Assembly: GCA_945862165.1 (NCBI GenBank)
Contig: CAMAXI010000007.1
Location: 1-64,000 of the forward strand
Direction of reading: 5' to 3'
Source: Chryseobacterium gleum
GTDB lineage: Bacteria > Bacteroidota > Bacteroidia > Flavobacteriales_D > Crocinitomicaceae
DNA length: 64,000 nucleotides
Shown: piece after piece, positions 55,510 through 63,668 of the stretch
Numbering within the stretch: position 1 is the first letter of the stretch
How the letters are laid out: each line of letters starts with the position of its first letter
Program-made: the position numbers and the translations under genes
Notes under the pieces: model-generated
The model's input: the letters and a program-made list of their open reading frames with translations, nothing else
What the model was told of the DNA's origin: nothing
Databases searched by the model: none

Positions 55510-58311
55510 TTAATGAGCATCTAACCAATTATCCGCTATTTTCACTTCTACTTCCATCGGAACAACCAGTTCGATAGCCGATTCCATGGCTTCTTGTACT
55601 AATTTTCGCATCAAATCTTGTTCCGAAATGTGTACATCAAACACCAACTCATCGTGTACTTGTAACAATAATTTAGATTGTACTTTTTGTTCTTGCATCG
55701 CTTTGTCAACTGCAATCATGGCAAGTTTTATGATATCTGCTGCAGAACCTTGAATCGGTGCATTAATTGCATTTCGTTCGGCATAACCACGTACAATCGC
55801 ATTCGCAGAATTAATATCTGGAAGGTATCTTCTACGTTTCATGATGGTTTCTACATAGCCCAATTCCCGAGCATCGTTTACCAAACCATCCATGAAGGAT
55901 TTTATGGTGCCAAATTGTTCGAAATAACGATCAATAATGGATTTTGCTTCGGTTCTAGAAATTCCTAAATTTTGCGCCAATCCAAATGGACCTTGTCCAT
56001 ACATAATTCCAAAGTTTACCGCTTTCGCAGCACTACGTTGGTCTTTAGTTACTTCTTCCAACGGAACATGAAATACATTTGCTGCCGTTGCTGTGTGAAT
56101 GTCTATTCCTTTTTGAAATGCGTCAATCATTCCAGGGTCTTTACTCAAGGCTGCAATGATACGTAATTCAATTTGAGAATAATCCGCCGCCATGATTTTG
56201 AATTCTGGTCCACGTGAAATAAAAGTCTTACGAATTTCTTTTCCTTTTTGGGTGCGAATTGGAATATTTTGCAAATTCGGATTATTGGAACTCAAACGTC
56301 CTGTTGCTGTAACCGTTTGCATGTAACTCGTGTGTACACGGTGATCGTTTGGATTCAACAACGTAGGAAGCGGATCTACGTAGGTTCCTTTTAGTTTTTT
56401 ATTTTGACGGTATTCTAAAATTTTCCCTATGATTGGGTGATCGTTACGGTATTGTTCCAAAGCATCCTCCGAAGTTTGGTATTGTCCTGTTTTGGTTTTC
56501 TTTGCTTTCGCATTGATTTTCATTTTTTCAAACAAGACTTCTCCCAATTGTTTCGGAGAATCTAAGTTGAAGTCTTCCCCAGAAATTTCTTTGATTTCTT
56601 TTTCCAGACTAATCGAGTCCTCCTCTAAACGTAAGGATAATGTTTTTAACCCTTCCACATCAATTGCAATTCCTTCTCGTTCCATGCGTTGAATGACATT
56701 AACCAAAGGCATTTCCATGGTGTGGAATAAATCTTTTAAATGTTCTTTTTGAATTTGGGGTGCTAAAATTTGATATAGTTGAAAGGTAATATCTGCGTCT
56801 TCACATGCATAATCGGAAACTTGCTTTGGATCTAAATCGCGCATGTTCCCCTGATTTTTTCCTTTTTTACCAATCAATTCGGTAATAGAAACCGGTTTAT
56901 ATTGTAAATAGTATTCCGCCAAAAAGTCCATGCTTTGTTTGGATTCAGGCTGAATTAAATAATGTGCAATCATCGTATCAAATAAGGATCCGCCAACCGC
57001 TATACCATAATTCTCCAAGACTTGTAAGTCGTACTTTAGGTTATGACCAATTTTTTCAATGGATTCATTTTCGAAGAAAGGCTTGAAGGAATCTACGATT
57101 AGTTGTGCTTCTTGTTGGTTTTCTGGGAGTGCGACATAAAATGCTTCCCGTTGATTGAATGAAAACGACATGCCTACCAACGCAGCGAGTAAAGCATCCA
57201 CAGCAGTTGTTTCTGTGTCAAAACAAACGGATGTTTGCTTTAATAACAATTCCAATAATTCTGCGCGTTCTTCGGAATTGGTGATTAAATGGTAATTCGG
57301 TTTTTCCGTAGCAATCGTTTTTAATTCAGAAGTTTGAACCGGAGTTTGAATTTCCAACAAACTTTGTGTTCCAAATAAATCAAATTGTCCTGTTTCAGTT
57401 ACCGGAGCAGTAACAGTTATTTCTTCTCCGATAACGCGTTTTGCCAACGTTCTAAATTCTAATTCCGTAAATACTTCCATGACCTTTTTTGCATCTGGTT
57501 CACACATAATGAGGTGTTCTGGATCAAAAGGTACATCGACATCCAGGATAATCGTTGCTAATTGTTTGGATAAACGACCTTGGTCGGCGAACTCAATTAC
57601 GTTTTCGCGCATTTTTCCTTTGAGTTGGTCCGCATTGGTGATGATGTTTTCCAAGGAACCATATTCTTGGATTAATTTTTTAGAAGTCTTTTCTCCAATT
57701 CCAGGTATTCCAGGAATATTATCGGAAGCGTCTCCCCATAATCCAAGGATGTCAATGACTTTTAAGGGATGGTCGACCTCAAATTTTTCACATACTTCTT
57801 TTATTCCCATAATTGAAGCTGGATCACCACCACGACCAGGTTTGTAAATAAATATTTTTTCTGATACCAACTGACCAAAATCCTTATCCGGAGTCATCAT
57901 GTAGGTATAATACCCTTCTTTTTCTGCTACTTTTGCTAAGGTTCCAATGACATCATCTGCTTCAAATCCCGATTTCAATAAAATAGGAATGTTAAATGCT
58001 TCAATGATTTTTTTGATTGGATCAATCATCGCACGCAAATCTTCCGGCATTTCCTGACGATTCGCTTTATACGCTGCAAAGTCTTCCTGACGATTCGTTG
58101 CCCCACCAGGTGCGTCAAACACCACCGCTAAATGTGTTGGTTGCTCTTTTTTAATTACATCAATCAGTGCATTTGTAAAACCAAAAGCAGCAGACGTATT
58201 TTGTCCTTTGGAATTCACACGTGGATTCTTCGCAAACGCAAAATACGCTCTGTAAATCAATGCAAAAGCATCTAATAGGAATAATTTTTTATCGTGTACT
58301 GGAGTAATCAT
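55510..58311 (-). CDS. polA: DNA polymerase I
   Basis: The 933-residue enzyme has three domains. The first is a 5' nuclease (FLLDAFALIYRAYFAF, then GDASDNIPGIPGIGEKT). The second is a 3'-5' exonuclease with the DxE carboxylates (CFDTETTAVDALL) and a HNLKYDLQVL motif, so proofreading looks intact. The third is the polymerase (MAADYSQIELRIIAAL, KAVNFGIMYGQGP, LQVHDELVFDV). It serves Okazaki fragment maturation and repair. Its first 13 codons and leader recur at 59667-59744, beyond the DUF4143 gene inserted upstream. The gene itself is complete. Confidence 0.97.
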   Translation of the reverse strand: MITPVHDKKLFLLDAFALIYRAYFAFAKNPRVNSKGQNTSAAFGFTNALIDVIKKEQPTHLAVVFDAPGGATNRQEDFAAYKANRQEMPEDLRAMIDPIKKIIEAFNIPILLKSGFEADDVIGTLAKVAEKEGYYTYMMTPDKDFGQLVSEKIFIYKPGRGGDPASIMGIKEVCEKFEVDHPLKVIDILGLWGDASDNIPGIPGIGEKTSKKLIQEYGSLENIITNADQLKGKMRENVIEFADQGRLSKQLATIILDVDVPFDPEHLIMCEPDAKKVMEVFTELEFRTLAKRVIGEEITVTAPVTETGQFDLFGTQSLLEIQTPVQTSELKTIATEKPNYHLITNSEERAELLELLLKQTSVCFDTETTAVDALLAALVGMSFSFNQREAFYVALPENQQEAQLIVDSFKPFFENESIEKIGHNLKYDLQVLENYGIAVGGSLFDTMIAHYLIQPESKQSMDFLAEYYLQYKPVSITELIGKKGKNQGNMRDLDPKQVSDYACEDADITFQLYQILAPQIQKEHLKDLFHTMEMPLVNVIQRMEREGIAIDVEGLKTLSLRLEEDSISLEKEIKEISGEDFNLDSPKQLGEVLFEKMKINAKAKKTKTGQYQTSEDALEQYRNDHPIIGKILEYRQNKKLKGTYVDPLPTLLNPNDHRVHTSYMQTVTATGRLSSNNPNLQNIPIRTQKGKEIRKTFISRGPEFKIMAADYSQIELRIIAALSKDPGMIDAFQKGIDIHTATAANVFHVPLEEVTKDQRSAAKAVNFGIMYGQGPFGLAQNLGISRTEAKSIIDRYFEQFGTIKSFMDGLVNDARELGYVETIMKRRRYLPDINSANAIVRGYAERNAINAPIQGSAADIIKLAMIAVDKAMQEQKVQSKLLLQVHDELVFDVHISEQDLMRKLVQEAMESAIELVVPMEVEVKIADNWLDAH

Positions 58312-58370
58312 TTTGGGAATTATGAATTGTTGTTTTATGGATTATGATTTTCTATAACAAATATACAGCT

Positions 58371-59528
58371 TTAACGGGCAAATTCATGCCAAGGAATCAT
58401 TTCACAATTTTGTCTTACATAATGCTCGTTTCCTGTATAAATCATTTTTTTGACCACTATTCTATTTTCCGCTTTTTTTTCAAAGTAATCCAAACCTTTC
58501 ATGTGTTTACTCATGATTGTTGCGGTCGACTTTATTTCATGGGTGATTAACTTTTGATTTTCGGAATAAACTAAATCGATTTCGTTGCCGACTGAATCCC
58601 TCCAAAACCAGCTATCAACGACTTGATTCTTATGATACATACGTTTTATGTGTTCTGAAATCATCATATTTTCAAATAATGCTCCTTTTATTGAACTAGC
58701 TAGCAGGTAATCATAATCGTTTATTCCTAACAAATGGCACAATAAGCCGGTATCGTAAAAATAAATTTTAGGAGATTTTACCAATCGTTTACTGAAATTT
58801 TCAAAATAGGGTTGTAAGGTAAAAACGATGTAACTACTTTCTAAAATAGACAACCAAGATTTTGCCGTTGGTTGGGAAATCCCACAAGCATTTGCAAGTT
58901 CATTGAGGTTGAGTAGTTGTCCTGCGCGGGCTGCTAATAAGGAAAAGTATTTTTTAAATAATGCTAAATTTTTTACTTCTAATAGTTCTGTTAAATCACG
59001 TTGTACGTATGTTTCAATGTAATTGGCATAAAATTTCGAAGAGTTGATTCCACGACTGTAAATAGCTGGATAAAATCCTTTTAACATGCAATTTATATAG
59101 TCTGTTTCTAATAAATTCTCACTTTTTAACTCTTGAAAATCAAAAGGAAATAATCGAAATAATGCTACTCTACCAGCTAAACTTTGTGTAATATTTTGCA
59201 TCAAATGGAAGTTTTGAGAGCCGGACAATATATAGTGTCCCATGCTGTTTTCTTCATCTACCTTCGTTTGTAAATATGAAAATAACGTGGGCACGCGTTG
59301 GGCTTCATCAATAATTGTCTTTCCAGAATAGCGCTTTAAAAATCCATTAGGATCCTCCAATGCAAACTCACGTTGATCTAGATTTTCTAAATTCACATAT
59401 TCGTATTCAGAAAATGTGTTTTTTAAAAAAGTCGTTTTCCCAGATTGTCGAGGTCCTGTGACTGCTATAACAAGATATTTATCGATTAATTCACGGATAC
59501 TTTCTAGTATGTTTCGTTGCAATTTCAT
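58371..59528 (-). CDS. AAA ATPase with DUF4143 domain
   Basis: Starting at ATG 59528 (MKLQRNILESIRELID), the 385-residue protein has Walker A GPRQSGKT (residues 25-32), Walker B TIIDEAQ (71-77) and a sensor-like YILSGSQNF. A DUF4143 region then leads to a C-terminal segment with NEIDLVYSENQKLITHEIKS, which looks like a PD-(D/E)XK-type acidic patch. The family is widespread and often mobile; its function is unclear. The gene lies between polA and a copy of the polA 5' end, and its promoter region holds four 22-bp repeats. Confidence 0.88.
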   Translation of the reverse strand: MKLQRNILESIRELIDKYLVIAVTGPRQSGKTTFLKNTFSEYEYVNLENLDQREFALEDPNGFLKRYSGKTIIDEAQRVPTLFSYLQTKVDEENSMGHYILSGSQNFHLMQNITQSLAGRVALFRLFPFDFQELKSENLLETDYINCMLKGFYPAIYSRGINSSKFYANYIETYVQRDLTELLEVKNLALFKKYFSLLAARAGQLLNLNELANACGISQPTAKSWLSILESSYIVFTLQPYFENFSKRLVKSPKIYFYDTGLLCHLLGINDYDYLLASSIKGALFENMMISEHIKRMYHKNQVVDSWFWRDSVGNEIDLVYSENQKLITHEIKSTATIMSKHMKGLDYFEKKAENRIVVKKMIYTGNEHYVRQNCEMIPWHEFAR

Positions 59529-59532
59529 ATAA

Positions 59533-59563
59533 CAATAGTACGACTTATTTTGAAAATACACAA
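59533..59563 (-). promoter_or_regulatory. Candidate promoter of the DUF4143 ATPase gene
   Basis: On the minus strand TTG (59561-59563), a 20-bp spacer and TACTATTG (59533-59540) match the local promoter pattern with one mismatch. The first 22-bp repeat box sits in the spacer, the usual place for a repressor. The start would fall close to the ATG. Confidence 0.4.
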
Positions 59564-59634
59564 GTTGTATTTTGAAATTACATGCATTCTATTTTGAAAA
59601 TACACAAGTTTCATTTTGAAATTGCGCGTTTTTT
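59547..59634. repeat. Four tandem 22-bp repeats beginning ATTTTGAAA
   Basis: ATTTTGAAA starts at 59547, 59569, 59591 and 59613, exactly 22 bp apart. Repeats 1 and 3 agree at 20 of 22 bases; repeats 2 and 4 share ATTTTGAAATT. The array begins 19 bp upstream of the DUF4143 gene's ATG. Confidence 0.85.
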
Positions 59635-59666
59635 TAAAGTTGTTACTTAAATCAATTTAAAAGTAC

Positions 59667-59744
59667 CTAATAGAAATAATTTTTTATCGTGAACTGGAGT
59701 AATCATTTATATAGTTATGAGTTATAAATTATGGATTATGATTT
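59667..59744 (-). repeat. Duplicate of the polA 5' end and leader
   Basis: Bases 59667-59708 match 58272-58313 at 40 of 42 positions, including the ATG and first 13 codons of polA (MITPVHDKKLFLL). The homology resumes with a perfect ATGGATTATGATTT at 59731 (58337 in the original), colinear within one base. The copied frame reaches a stop after a few more codons, so this is not a working gene. Confidence 0.88.
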
Positions 59745-59818
59745 GATTGAATCATACGCAGCGGGAAGCAAGTGTTTTGGTTCGATTTAGTTTACTTTTC
59801 ATTTATTTTCTGTTACTT

Positions 59819-59941
59819 TTCAAAATTGTCATCCCCCTCGGTCCCCCTTCAAAGGGGGAAGCAGTGTTTTGCATCAAAATCACGCCTTCGCTCGTCACTT
59901 CATCACTTCGTCACTTCGGTCCCTGAGGTTCTCAAAGGGAC
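59819..59941. repeat. GC-richer structured intergenic repeat downstream of cysS
   Basis: The ~400-bp gap between the ATPase and cysS ends in a stretch with CCCCCTT/AAGGGGG (59843-59858) and direct CACTTC(A/G)T copies (59896-59918). A hairpin GTCCCTGAG/CTC-AA-AGGGAC (59919-59941) lies against the cysS stop. It looks like a dispersed genomic repeat and lacks a U-tract. Confidence 0.45.
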
Positions 59942-59942
59942 A

Positions 59943-61406
59943 TCACTTCCAAGTCGTTCCGTCCTTCCCATCTTTCACCACCAATCCAGCCGCAGCTAAT
60001 CCATCGCGAATCTTATCCGAAGTTCCCCAATCTTTGTTCTCACGTGCTTGTTGACGTAAATTCAAGACTAAGTCCATCACACCTTCTAATTTTGAGTCGT
60101 CAACTGCGCTACTTAAAGTAGCCAATCCAAGTACATCAAAAACAAAGGCATTCACTTCTTTGGTTAAGATTTCTAAATCAGTTTGTGTAATTGTTGCTTT
60201 ACCTTCTTTGATAGTGTTAATCACTTTAACTGTTTCAAATAAGTTTGCAACTAATATCGGCGCATTGAAGTCGTCGTTCATGGCATCGTAAAAAGAAGCG
60301 ACTAAACCTTGCGCATTTATTGAAGAACTTTCGCTAGTTGTTAGATTTGCCAAATCTTTTACAGCATCCATTAATTTTTCAAATCCTTTTTCCGCAGCGT
60401 TTAATGCCTCACTGGTAAAATCAAGTGTACTGCGATAATGTGCTTGCATCATAAAGAAACGAACAACCATTGGATGGTAACCGCGCTCTAATAAATCCGA
60501 ACCTCCGTTGAATAATTCATTTGGTAATAAGGTATTACCGGTAGATTTAGACATCTTTTTACCATTCAAGGTTAACATGTTTCCATGCATCCAATAATTT
60601 ACAGGAGATTTACCTGTAGATGCACAACCTTGTGCGATTTCACATTCGTGGTGAGGGAATTTCAAATCCATTCCGCCTCCATGAATATCAAACGTTTCTC
60701 CTAAATATTTAGTACTCATTGCCGAACATTCCAAATGCCAACCTGGAAAACCTATTCCCCAAGGAGAAGGCCATTTCATAATATGTTCTGGTGAAGCATT
60801 TTTCCAAAGAGCAAAATCCAAGGAGTTACGTTTTTCATCCTGACCATCCAAGTCACGGGTACCCGCAATTAAATCCTCAATTTTTCTTCCGGATAATTCT
60901 CCATACGGGAATTGCTCGTTGTATGTGTTGACATCAAAATAAACCGAACCATTCACTTCGTATGCGTAGCCGTTTTCAAGGATGGTCTTAATCATTTCAA
61001 TTTGTTCGATGATATGACCCGTTGCAGTTGGTTCGATGCTTGGTGCGTGATTATTGAATTGACGAAGAACATCGTGAAAATCCAAGGTGTACTTTTGTAC
61101 AATTTCCATTGGTTCAACTTGCTCTAAACGTGCTTTTTTAGCAATTTTATCTTCTCCTTCATCTGCATCGTTCTCTAAATGACCGACATCGGTAATGTTT
61201 CGAACATAACGAACCTTATACCCGATATGTAACAGATAACGATATACCGTATCAAAAGAAATAAATGTTCTACAATTTCCAAGGTGAACGTAATTGTATA
61301 CTGTTGGTCCACAAACATATAATCCGACAAAATTTGAATGTATAGGAACAAATTGTTCTTTTTTTCCAGAATGGCTATTGTAAATGTGTAGTGTAGAGTT
61401 TGTCAT
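59943..61406 (-). CDS. cysS: Cysteinyl-tRNA synthetase
   Basis: The 487-residue class I enzyme has [21 protein letters not shown] near residue 27, containing the zinc-ligand Cys and the HIGH-like HLGN motif. It has the [14 protein letters not shown] zinc-site segment and the KMSKS loop ([12 protein letters not shown]) near residue 270. It charges tRNA-Cys. The C-terminal domain is normal in length. It is a single-gene unit on the minus strand. Confidence 0.96.
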   Translation of the reverse strand: MTNSTLHIYNSHSGKKEQFVPIHSNFVGLYVCGPTVYNYVHLGNCRTFISFDTVYRYLLHIGYKVRYVRNITDVGHLENDADEGEDKIAKKARLEQVEPMEIVQKYTLDFHDVLRQFNNHAPSIEPTATGHIIEQIEMIKTILENGYAYEVNGSVYFDVNTYNEQFPYGELSGRKIEDLIAGTRDLDGQDEKRNSLDFALWKNASPEHIMKWPSPWGIGFPGWHLECSAMSTKYLGETFDIHGGGMDLKFPHHECEIAQGCASTGKSPVNYWMHGNMLTLNGKKMSKSTGNTLLPNELFNGGSDLLERGYHPMVVRFFMMQAHYRSTLDFTSEALNAAEKGFEKLMDAVKDLANLTTSESSSINAQGLVASFYDAMNDDFNAPILVANLFETVKVINTIKEGKATITQTDLEILTKEVNAFVFDVLGLATLSSAVDDSKLEGVMDLVLNLRQQARENKDWGTSDKIRDGLAAAGLVVKDGKDGTTWK

Positions 61407-61517
61407 AGTGTTGTGTTAACATCAATTGTAAATAACAAATATAATAAGGAAGTGAAAAATAAGTGGTTTAATTAAATATTTCTTAATTTTAGAGAACTAT
61501 TTATTTTATAATGAATT

Positions 61518-62306
61518 ATGAAAAACATATTATTTTTAATTCTAGTTATTTCTATCTCTTTTCAAGCCTTTTCTCAAAACGCAAATAATCAAGTAGTTGT
61601 TAATTCTGATAAAAATGGCGAGATGGAAGATTCATTGTTATCTATCCAAGAAGAAAAACACGACGGGCATTTTGCAGGTGTAGATTTTGGATTAAATGTA
61701 TTGTTAAATAATTCTTTTCAAGCGAATTTTCCAAATGAACCACAATGGAATAATTCGGTTATAAACTCTTATTATTTCAATTTCAATTTTTACGATCGAA
61801 AGTTGATACTAACTCCTGATCGATTAGGAGTGACTTTGGGGTTGGGGTTAAATCTTTCAAAATTTGCTTTTTCGAAAGATTGGACATTGAAAGATGCGTA
61901 TAGTGTACAAGATAGTACTGTATATGGTAATGCGCATTTAGATACAATTAGTTTTACACGAAATAAATTACATTTAGCATATTTACAAGTGCCAGTTTTA
62001 CTTGAGTTTACGCCTAAAAAAAATTTTTGGATTAGTGCAGGATTTATTACAGGAATTAAACTTTCTTCAAACGTAAAGCAATTATACACGGATGAAACTA
62101 ACCCTAACATATTATACGAGCGAACTATTAAAGGAACGTTTGCTTTAAACACATTGAAATGTGATGCGACGATTAGAGCCGGTTTTGGACAAAATTTTGG
62201 AAGAATGTATGGTGCATTTATTTCCTATGCATTAGTCCCTACGTTTAACACTTCTTTGATGGCTAATGTTCATCCGCTTACATTTGGTGTAAGTTACAAT
62301 TGGTAA
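61518..62306 (+). CDS. Outer-membrane beta-barrel protein
   Basis: The 262-residue protein has a signal peptide (FLILVISISFQAFSQN). A short acidic Asn-rich linker leads to a barrel beginning near HFAGVDFGLNVLLNN, with strands typical of the OMP_b-brl class (LGVTLGLGLNLSKFAF, FWISAGFITGIKLSS). It ends in GVSYNW, an aromatic terminus suited to outer-membrane assembly. It lies 5 bp before the secreted nuclease gene. The specific function is unknown. Confidence 0.75.
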   Translation: MKNILFLILVISISFQAFSQNANNQVVVNSDKNGEMEDSLLSIQEEKHDGHFAGVDFGLNVLLNNSFQANFPNEPQWNNSVINSYYFNFNFYDRKLILTPDRLGVTLGLGLNLSKFAFSKDWTLKDAYSVQDSTVYGNAHLDTISFTRNKLHLAYLQVPVLLEFTPKKNFWISAGFITGIKLSSNVKQLYTDETNPNILYERTIKGTFALNTLKCDATIRAGFGQNFGRMYGAFISYALVPTFNTSLMANVHPLTFGVSYNW

Positions 62307-62311
62307 TTTCT

Positions 62312-63091
62312 ATGAAAAAATCGTTTATCCGAATAGTCGTTCTTACACTTTTCGGTTTTTATGTATTTGCAGGCTTTAGAAGTCAGCATACTACAATTCC
62401 TAATTTATTAGAAATTCCTGCGCACAATTCGCACGACATAGTTATTTGTCATACTGGTTATTGTTTGTCATACGATGAAAAGTTTAAAGTAGCCAAATGG
62501 GTTGCGTATGAACTTACGCTTGCAGAAACGGAAGGAGAAATTGGACGTAATGATAAATTTAAACCGGACCCATTAATTACACATAATAGTGCAGCTTTAG
62601 AAGATTATAAAAAATCAGGATACGATAGAGGACATTTAGCCCCTGCAGCAGATATGAAATGGTCAGTTCAAGCGATGGAAGAATCTTTTTATCTTTCCAA
62701 TATGTGTCCGCAAGATAAAAGTTTTAATCGCGGTATTTGGAAAAAGTTGGAAGAACATGTGAGAGAATATGCAAAACATAATAAACAAATAAAAGTTGTT
62801 ACAGGTCCAATTTTAGAACAAGGCTTACCAGTTCTTGGGCCTAATCGAATTACTATTCCGCGCTATTTTTATAAAGCTTTGCTCGATTATTCGCAACCTT
62901 CTGTTAAAGCGATTGCGTTTTTAATGAAAAATGAACACAGCGAATTACCTTTGAGTCACTTTGTTATTTCCATTGACAGTTTAGAGAAGGTTTCGGGTAT
63001 CGATTTTTTCCCATTATTGCCCGATGCGGATGAAATTAAGTTGGAAAAAGAAAAGTGTTATTCCTGTTGGGAATCGGATAAAAATCATTAA
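62312..63091 (+). CDS. Exported DNA/RNA non-specific endonuclease (NUC1 type)
   Basis: Starting at ATG 62312 (MKKSFIRIVVLTLFGFYVFAG) the 259-residue protein has an N-terminal signal or membrane anchor. It then carries the NUC1 motif DRGH at residues 105-108 in KSGYDRGHLAPAADMKWS. The conserved Asn is in the MCPQDKSFNRGIWKKLE segment, and together they form the beta-beta-alpha-metal active site. It should cleave DNA and RNA in the periplasm or outside the cell, for nutrient use or DNA scavenging. It follows the barrel gene by 5 bp. Confidence 0.9.
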   Translation: MKKSFIRIVVLTLFGFYVFAGFRSQHTTIPNLLEIPAHNSHDIVICHTGYCLSYDEKFKVAKWVAYELTLAETEGEIGRNDKFKPDPLITHNSAALEDYKKSGYDRGHLAPAADMKWSVQAMEESFYLSNMCPQDKSFNRGIWKKLEEHVREYAKHNKQIKVVTGPILEQGLPVLGPNRITIPRYFYKALLDYSQPSVKAIAFLMKNEHSELPLSHFVISIDSLEKVSGIDFFPLLPDADEIKLEKEKCYSCWESDKNH

Positions 63092-63095
63092 TAAA

Positions 63096-63126
63096 TTTGG
63101 AATTCATTAAAAAAAGCGTACATTTG
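63096..63126 (+). promoter_or_regulatory. Promoter of the rimP-nusA operon
   Basis: TTTG (63096-63099), a 19-bp spacer and TACATTTG (63119-63126) match the Bacteroidota promoter consensus at every fixed position. Transcription would begin near 63131, before the hairpin at 63153. Confidence 0.7.
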
Positions 63127-63152
63127 TGCAGTATTTATAAATAACTAAGTGC

Positions 63153-63180
63153 GAGGGGATGATTATCCCCTCTTTTTTTT
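63153..63180 (+). terminator. Terminator-like hairpin in the rimP leader (possible attenuator)
   Basis: A perfect 8-bp stem GAGGGGAT/ATCCCCTC with a GATT loop is followed by eight T residues. It ends 5 bp before the rimP ATG and lies downstream of the operon promoter, so it must be passed for rimP to be expressed. Confidence 0.7.
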
Positions 63181-63185
63181 AGCAA

Positions 63186-63662
63186 ATGATTACAAAAGAA
63201 TTAGTACAAAAATTAGCGCAAGAACGTATCGATGAACTAGATAGAGGTCTATTTATCGTTGCTATTTCTATTTCTCCTAAGTTTGTGATTAACCTAGAGT
63301 TAGACAAAGTAGAAGGGTATGTTGCTATTGATGATTGTGTTTCTGTTTCTCGAAACGTAGAACATAATTTAGATCGTGAGGAACAAGATTTCGAGTTACA
63401 CGTTTCTTCTGCAGGATTAGATAAGCCCTTACGTGTTTTGCCGCAATATGTTAAAAATATTGGTAGAACAGTAGAGGTTATATTAAAAGACGGAAAAGAA
63501 AAAGAAGGTGTTTTGTTAGAAGCAACAGCAGAGAAAATTGTTGTTAAAACGACACGTACGGAGAAAAGTCCGGAAACAAAAAAGAAAGTAACCATTGAAG
63601 AAGAGGAAACTCTTCCATTGGCAACGATAAAGGAAACAAAAATTGTTATTTCATTTAAATAA
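63186..63662 (+). CDS. rimP: Ribosome maturation factor RimP
   Basis: The 158-residue protein opens MITKELVQKLAQERIDELDRGL and has the segment NLDREEQDFELHVSSAGLDKPL, the RimP signature, with a C-terminal Sm-like domain. It supports maturation of the 30S subunit. It precedes nusA by 6 bp, the conserved rimP-nusA order. Its start codon follows a promoter and a terminator-like hairpin by 5 bp. Confidence 0.92.
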   Translation: MITKELVQKLAQERIDELDRGLFIVAISISPKFVINLELDKVEGYVAIDDCVSVSRNVEHNLDREEQDFELHVSSAGLDKPLRVLPQYVKNIGRTVEVILKDGKEKEGVLLEATAEKIVVKTTRTEKSPETKKKVTIEEEETLPLATIKETKIVISFK

Positions 63663-63668
63663 ATAGGC

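Noticed and set aside
59547-59634. Replication iterons
   Set aside because: The phasing fits iterons, but there is no initiator gene or origin context; an operator near the ATPase promoter is simpler.
58371-59744. Insertion sequence
   Set aside because: No transposase and no terminal inverted repeats; the flanking duplication is far longer than an IS target duplication.
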